Assembly (NCBI GenBank): GCA_034435635.1
Contig: DAOTWY010000109.1
Location: forward strand, 1-18,482
Direction: 5' to 3'
From: DAOTWY01 sp003696565
GTDB taxonomy: Bacteria; Chloroflexota; Anaerolineae; Aggregatilineales; Phototrophicaceae
DNA length: 18,482 nt
Part shown: positions 15,349 through 18,482 of the stretch, piece after piece
Layout of the letters: each line of letters opens with the position of its first letter
How positions within the stretch are numbered: the stretch's first letter is position 1
Notes under the pieces: model-generated
Told to the model about the DNA's origin: nothing
The model's database searches: none
Seen by the model: the letters and a program-made list of their open reading frames with translations, nothing else
Made by a program: the position numbers and the translations under genes

Positions 15349-16392
15349 ATGCGTTCTGTCGTTTTTTTGATCTTGATGTTTTTAGTCCCTCTCGGCAACG
15401 TATGGGCACAAGAAACAGACAATCCAGAGCCGATCTCCTTGCCATCTAGCCACTTACTTAGTGGATTTACCTATCATCCACAAATGTGGAATAACTGCGG
15501 ACCGGCTACCTTAACAATGGGCTTAAGCTATTTTGGTTATGCCGATAATCAAGTTCGGGCAGCACGTTGGCTAAAACCCAATCAAGAGGACAAAAATGTA
15601 TCTCCCTGGCAAATGGTGCAGTTTGTTAACTCACAAATACCTGAGATTCCGGTTTATGCCCTGATGCGATACGGCGGTACTTTAGAAACGCTCAAACTAT
15701 TGAACTATTATGGTTATCCAGTCTTGATTGAAGCAGGATACGATCCTGAACGCGCTAATCAGGGGTGGATGGGGCATTATCTGCTTGTGATTGGCTATGA
15801 CGACATCAATCAAGAGATTATCACCCATGACAGCTATGACGGCGAAAATTTACGCTATAGCTATGAACATATCCAGGAGCATTGGCAACATTTTAATTAC
15901 GTCTATATCGTCTTGTACGAGAGTGGTGCAGAACCAGCCTTGTTAAACTTACTCGGTGATGACGCGGATGTGCGTCAAAATTACATCAATGCCTTTTATC
16001 TGGCACAAGAAGAAGCAATAGCTGACCCCAACGATGCATTTGCTTGGTTTAACATGGGTAGTATGTTAGTTGAGCTAGAGATGTATGAAGATGCTGCCGC
16101 CGCTTTTGATCAAGCATTCAGTTTGGGTTTGCCCTGGCGCATGCTATGGTATCAGTTCACTCCCTATGAAGCTTACCTAGCAGTAGGACGCTATGATGAT
16201 GTACTAACCCTAGCGAGAGAAGTCATAGACAGCAGTAGCGATTATGTGGAAGAAGCCTATTATTATGCAGGTATTGCCCGGGAAGCACTAGGGGAAACAG
16301 ACCGCGCGATTGCCAATTATAACCGTGTCTTGAGCTTTAACCCTAATTTTGAAGCAGCAAGAGAACGACGCGACGCATTACAGGGTGGATAA
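15349..16392 (+). CDS. Exported C39-like cysteine peptidase domain with TPR repeats
   Basis: The 347-residue protein has a signal peptide (1-20, ending VWA before QET), a C39-like papain-fold domain (about 38-195) and tetratricopeptide repeats (about 213-345). Catalytic residues are in place: Cys50 in WNNCGPATL, His143 in GWMGHYLLVIGYDD and Asp161 in THDSYDG, with Gln45 positioned for the oxyanion hole. TPR consensus is visible in AFAWFNMGSMLVELEMYEDAAAAFDQAF and EEAYYYAGIAREALGETDRAIANYNRVLSFNPN. C39 domains of bacteriocin exporters sit on ABC transporters, but here there is no transporter part. The protein therefore acts outside the cytoplasmic membrane on an unknown peptide, with the TPRs as a likely partner-binding platform. 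GAGGTAAG precedes the ATG. Confidence 0.9.
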   Translation: MRSVVFLILMFLVPLGNVWAQETDNPEPISLPSSHLLSGFTYHPQMWNNCGPATLTMGLSYFGYADNQVRAARWLKPNQEDKNVSPWQMVQFVNSQIPEIPVYALMRYGGTLETLKLLNYYGYPVLIEAGYDPERANQGWMGHYLLVIGYDDINQEIITHDSYDGENLRYSYEHIQEHWQHFNYVYIVLYESGAEPALLNLLGDDADVRQNYINAFYLAQEEAIADPNDAFAWFNMGSMLVELEMYEDAAAAFDQAFSLGLPWRMLWYQFTPYEAYLAVGRYDDVLTLAREVIDSSSDYVEEAYYYAGIAREALGETDRAIANYNRVLSFNPNFEAARERRDALQGG

Positions 16393-16427
16393 TTTATCCT
16401 CCTAAAAAAGGCGTTCTATCGCGCATA

Positions 16428-17045
16428 CTAAGAGCTTAATACTTGAAGCATTTCCCGAAAAGCACGCTTGTAGTCTCCGGTAAAATCATACCGGGGACTG
16501 CGGCGAATCTCATCAGGCGGCGTAACGCCCCCCATCATTTGCGCAATAACAATCGGCTTGCGGTTTTGTCGGAAATATTGCCAGGTTTGCGGCAATGTCG
16601 TATCTTGAAATGTGCGGTCAGTCAGCACAAGAACCATCCGCTTACATTGAACCAATGCTGGATGCACACCACCTGCCCACTGTACTGTCTGCTCATCATG
16701 GCGATGTAACCAAACTGCCATCCCAACAATATCTAAGTCAGCAGCAAGCTGCTCTGCAATTGCTTCATCATCCTGCCCATACAACACATAAACGGTATCC
16801 CGTTCTAGCTTGCCACGTAATCCGCTGTTCAACTCTACAGCATCAGGGCGTTCATGCCCATCATGTAAGTATGTGCGCCCCATACGGAACACAGCCCCGC
16901 CACAATCAGGACAGTCACCGCGTGTCGCTGGCAATCCTTTTCGTGTCCATACTGGTTGAGGGTTTTCAATTTCAATCGTATTTTTGCAGCGCACACAATA
17001 CGCTTCAATCAATTCATCTTCTTCGTCATAATATTCATCAGACAT
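16428..17045 (-). CDS. DUF5679-like zinc ribbon fused to a TIR-like domain
   Basis: A 205-residue cytoplasmic protein in two parts. Residues 12-60 form a zinc ribbon resembling DUF5679, with Cys17-x2-Cys20 and Cys45-x2-Cys48 around PVWTRKGLPATRGDCPDCGGAVFRMG. Residues about 83-203 resemble a TIR domain: VYVLYGQDDEAIAEQLAADL (strand A and helix A), VGMAVWLHRHDE (strand B and BB loop), ALVQCKRMVLVLTDRTF (strand C), then TWQYFRQNRKPIVIAQM (helix C and strand D). TIR domains that cleave NAD+ have a catalytic Glu a few residues after the helix C Trp. Here the stretch is Trp155-Gln-Tyr-Phe-Arg-Gln with no Glu, so enzymatic activity looks doubtful and a scaffold role likelier. The N-terminus is strongly acidic. 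Both domain calls come from sequence patterns. The gene stands alone, convergent with the C39-like gene. Confidence 0.78.
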   Translation of the reverse strand: MSDEYYDEEDELIEAYCVRCKNTIEIENPQPVWTRKGLPATRGDCPDCGGAVFRMGRTYLHDGHERPDAVELNSGLRGKLERDTVYVLYGQDDEAIAEQLAADLDIVGMAVWLHRHDEQTVQWAGGVHPALVQCKRMVLVLTDRTFQDTTLPQTWQYFRQNRKPIVIAQMMGGVTPPDEIRRSPRYDFTGDYKRAFREMLQVLSS

Positions 17046-17127
17046 AGCTATCTAAACCCTTCTCATCTTTCAAAATATTATATGTGAAACATGAAAAATA
17101 AAAAAAGTAGCAGACCTGAAATTAAAC

Positions 17128-17165
17128 AAGGTGCCAGTTGCCTAATTTTTAACAACTAACACCTT
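17128..17165 (-). terminator. Candidate terminator after arsM
   Basis: An imperfect hairpin: 6 bp (17128-17133 with 17160-17165), a CC/AA internal loop, then 5 bp (17136-17140 with 17153-17157) around a 12-base loop. On the minus strand it comes 32 bases after the arsM stop codon and is followed by a T-rich stretch. The long loop makes it a moderate call. Confidence 0.45.
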
Positions 17166-17196
17166 ATTGGTATCAAATCTAGATAGAGATCATCAG

Positions 17197-17940
17197 TTAG
17201 TTTTGTGGTTTACGGGCGGTAATACGTGCGCTAAAAATACGTGGCATGCCCTCACGCTGTTGAATAACATCCTTAGCATCCACTTTATCCACCACCTGAA
17301 TATCAACAAACCCCACTTGTTGCATCATATTGGTGTATTCTGCCACATCAATAGCACCAGTCACACACTCCGCCCATTTTTCTACATCAGCGCGGAGTTC
17401 TTCCGTAAACGCTCCTTCAGTGACAATATCACTAATGGAGACCCGCCCCCCTGGTTTAAGTACACGAAATGCTTCCGCAAACACTGGGCGTTTATCCGGT
17501 GCAAGATTGATGACACAATTAGAAATAATCACATCAATCGTATTATCGTCCACTGGTAAAGATTCAATCTGCCCCTGACGAAATTCAACATTGGTCACAC
17601 TCATTTTTTCTTTGTTAGCGTTTGCCTTTTCCAACATCGCTGGGGTCATATCCACACCAATGACATAACCGGTTTCCCCCACCTGTCGCGCTGCCAAAAA
17701 GCAATCAATGCCTGCCCCACTACCCAAGTCAAGAACGGTCTCCCCTGGGTTAAGATCAGCAATAGTTACCGGATCGCCACAACCAAGTGATAAGCCAGTC
17801 ACGTCTACCGGTAACCCTTCCAACTGTTTGTCTTCATAAAGCTTTGGTTGTTGTGTCATGCCTGTTCCACAACAAGTATTTACCCCGCTGGCAGCAATAT
17901 CTCCATAACGCTTTTGAACAATTTCATGAATTTCTGACAT
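17197..17940 (-). CDS. arsM: Arsenite S-adenosylmethionine methyltransferase
   Basis: ArsM methylates arsenite to mono-, di- and trimethylated forms, which detoxifies or volatilises it. The 247-residue protein is a class I methyltransferase with motif I VLDLGSGAGIDCFLA (69-83) and the acidic VIGVDMTPAML (93-103). The cysteines expected for As(III) binding are present: Cys54 in GLSLGCGDP, Cys142 in SNCVINL and Cys192 in WAECVTGA, matching the three conserved positions of characterised ArsM enzymes. An extra Cys23-Cys24 pair lies near the N-terminus. It follows arsR by 55 bases and carries its own copy of the ArsR-type operator. AAAGGG lies about 7 bases before the ATG. No arsenite efflux gene is seen in the window. 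Confidence 0.92.
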   Translation of the reverse strand: MSEIHEIVQKRYGDIAASGVNTCCGTGMTQQPKLYEDKQLEGLPVDVTGLSLGCGDPVTIADLNPGETVLDLGSGAGIDCFLAARQVGETGYVIGVDMTPAMLEKANANKEKMSVTNVEFRQGQIESLPVDDNTIDVIISNCVINLAPDKRPVFAEAFRVLKPGGRVSISDIVTEGAFTEELRADVEKWAECVTGAIDVAEYTNMMQQVGFVDIQVVDKVDAKDVIQQREGMPRIFSARITARKPQN

Positions 17941-17953
17941 GATTCACCCTTTC

Positions 17954-17973
17954 ATATCGACAAACTTCGATAT
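17954..17973 (-). promoter_or_regulatory. Candidate ArsR operator upstream of arsM
   Basis: A perfect 7-bp inverted repeat, ATATCGA-N6-TCGATAT, lies 13 bases before the arsM ATG, just upstream of the ribosome binding site. It matches the element upstream of arsR (18314-18333) at 16 of 20 positions, including both arms save one base. Confidence 0.75.
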
Positions 17974-17995
17974 AATAAATTAAAAAAAACTAAAC

Positions 17996-18304
17996 TCACT
18001 CAATATCATCGACACGAATCACAGCCTGTTGATAATCCGGCGCAAAAGTCTGGATCAACATACCACAACACAGTGTGATACGTTCTTGGTTTAATGTATA
18101 AAAGCGATACTTGCCCTCTTGACGAATGTGCACCAATCCAGCTTCTTCCAGAATCTTAAGATGATGGCTGACAGTTGGCTGGTTTACCTTGCCACCTAGC
18201 TTTTCCACTAGGTCATTAACACTTAACCAAACACAGCACAGATGAGACATGATCTCTTGGCGAGTTTCGTGTGCAATTGCTTTAGTGAATTGTAGTGTAT
18301 CCAT
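17996..18304 (-). CDS. arsR: ArsR/SmtB family metalloid-responsive repressor
   Basis: The 102-residue protein is a winged-helix repressor. The recognition helix region reads NQPTVSHHLKILEEAGLV (41-58) and the wing REEGK-like stretch IRQEGKYRFYTLN follows (60-72). Two vicinal Cys pairs, Cys23-Cys24 in SHLCCVWLSV and Cys79-Cys80 in ITLCCGMLI, are the likely As(III) or Sb(III) ligands. They differ from the Cys-Val-Cys motif in the E. coli R773 ArsR. Repression of its own promoter is predicted from the operator in the spacer. There is no ribosome binding site, because the predicted transcript begins at the ATG. Adjacent arsM makes arsenic the likeliest inducer. Confidence 0.92.
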   Translation of the reverse strand: MDTLQFTKAIAHETRQEIMSHLCCVWLSVNDLVEKLGGKVNQPTVSHHLKILEEAGLVHIRQEGKYRFYTLNQERITLCCGMLIQTFAPDYQQAVIRVDDIE

Positions 18305-18310
18305 GATCTA

Positions 18311-18338
18311 ATCATATCGAAAAATATCAATATGTCAA
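18311..18338 (-). promoter_or_regulatory. arsR promoter
   Basis: On the minus strand TTGACA (18333-18338) and TATGAT (18311-18316) are separated by 16 bases. The -10 ends only 6 bases before the arsR ATG, so transcription should begin at or next to the A of the start codon. Confidence 0.75.
18314..18333 (-). promoter_or_regulatory. Candidate ArsR operator in the arsR promoter
   Basis: A 20-base inverted repeat (ATATCGA-N6-TCAATAT, one arm mismatch) fills the -35/-10 spacer of arsR. It is a second copy of the element before arsM, which makes a shared repressor site likely. A repressor bound here would overlap both promoter hexamers. Confidence 0.78.
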
Positions 18339-18340
18339 GT

Positions 18341-18371
18341 AAAAAATAGGCAAATCAACTGATCTGCCTAT
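18341..18371 (-). terminator. Intrinsic terminator of the gene upstream of arsR
   Basis: A near-perfect 12-base inverted repeat (18346-18357 with 18360-18371, one G-T pair) is followed on the minus strand by six T residues. It lies 17 bases after the stop codon at 18388 and just before the arsR -35, so it insulates arsR from upstream transcription. Confidence 0.85.
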
Positions 18372-18387
18372 AAGGTTTTATCTGATT

Positions 18388-18482
18388 TTAAGATTTGCGA
18401 CGGTTAAAAAACCATTTATCCAATTCCACACCGAGAAAAGTCAATATGCTTAAGCCAATTGTGATGAACAGTTCCCCGGCAG
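18388..18482 (-). CDS. Membrane protein, C-terminal end only (partial)
   Basis: The last 30 codons of a minus-strand gene that enters from the right edge. They encode one hydrophobic helix (ELFITIGLSILTFLGVEL) followed by a short polar, basic tail (DKWFFNRRKS). This looks like the terminal transmembrane helix of an integral membrane protein. The family cannot be named from so short a piece. Open frame, a fitting stop codon and the strong terminator just beyond it support a real gene. Confidence 0.6.
   Translation of the reverse strand, partial: AGELFITIGLSILTFLGVELDKWFFNRRKS

Noticed and set aside
16384..16402. Inverted repeat overlapping the stop codon of the C39-like gene, considered as a terminator
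   Set aside because: The stem has a T-T mismatch, a 3-base loop, and is followed by A residues rather than T on the plus strand. On the minus strand the T run comes before it. It may be chance.
16428..17045. TIR-like gene considered as part of an anti-phage defence island
   Set aside because: No nuclease, cyclase, Argonaute, Sir2, Thoeris or CBASS partner is nearby. Neighbours are an exported C39-like protein and arsenic genes.
17046..17196. 151-base gap between arsM and the TIR-like gene searched for a small gene
   Set aside because: No convincing start with ribosome binding site and open frame was seen. The gap holds the arsM-side hairpin and A/T-rich sequence.

Overview
The window reads as a chromosomal stretch of a free-living bacterium with moderate to low GC. 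The best guess is Chloroflexota (Anaerolineae-like). This rests on the mix of pre-peptidase C-terminal (PPC) repeat exoproteins, a DUF6391 protein, a DUF5679-type zinc ribbon fused to a TIR-like domain, and a short-form homogentisate dioxygenase. It is an inference from gene content, not a proven placement. I see no insertion sequence, phage gene, CRISPR array, tRNA or rRNA.

Layout. (1) 1-677, minus: N-terminal part of a multi-membrane-span protein that runs off the left edge. (2) 701-6867, minus: a six-gene aromatic amino acid catabolic operon. Transcription order is aminotransferase, 4-hydroxyphenylpyruvate dioxygenase, fumarylacetoacetate hydrolase-family protein, homogentisate 1,2-dioxygenase, flavin reductase-like protein, phenylalanine 4-monooxygenase. 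A clear intrinsic terminator closes it. Together these take Phe to Tyr to 4-hydroxyphenylpyruvate to homogentisate to maleylacetoacetate and on to fumarate plus acetoacetate. No maleylacetoacetate isomerase and no pterin-recycling enzyme is present locally. (3) 6946-10536: an unrecognised 258-residue protein, then the housekeeping genes recA, rdgB (minus) and rsmA. recA has a near-consensus promoter with a LexA-like palindrome in its spacer. (4) 10602-12934: two adjacent paralogous membrane-anchored proteins (plus strand), convergent with a DUF6391 membrane protein and its 63-residue membrane partner (minus strand). (5) 13079-16392: two exported proteins, one with about six PPC-like domains and a Pro-rich tandem repeat linker, the other a C39-like papain-fold domain plus TPRs. 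(6) 16428-17045, minus: the DUF5679-like/TIR-like fusion. (7) 17197-18304, minus: arsR-arsM, an arsenic-sensing and arsenic-methylation pair. (8) 18388-18482, minus: the C-terminal tail of another membrane protein, closed by a strong terminator.

The most rewarding regulatory signal is a pair of matching 20-bp palindromes, one directly upstream of arsR and one directly upstream of arsM. The arsR copy lies in the spacer of a TTGACA/TATGAT promoter whose predicted start of transcription falls on the arsR ATG, so arsR is probably autoregulated and leaderless. The most novel protein-level leads are the zinc-ribbon/TIR-like fusion lacking the usual TIR NADase glutamate, the DUF6391 protein with a HxxEHxxxH cluster, and the paralogous membrane-anchored pair.
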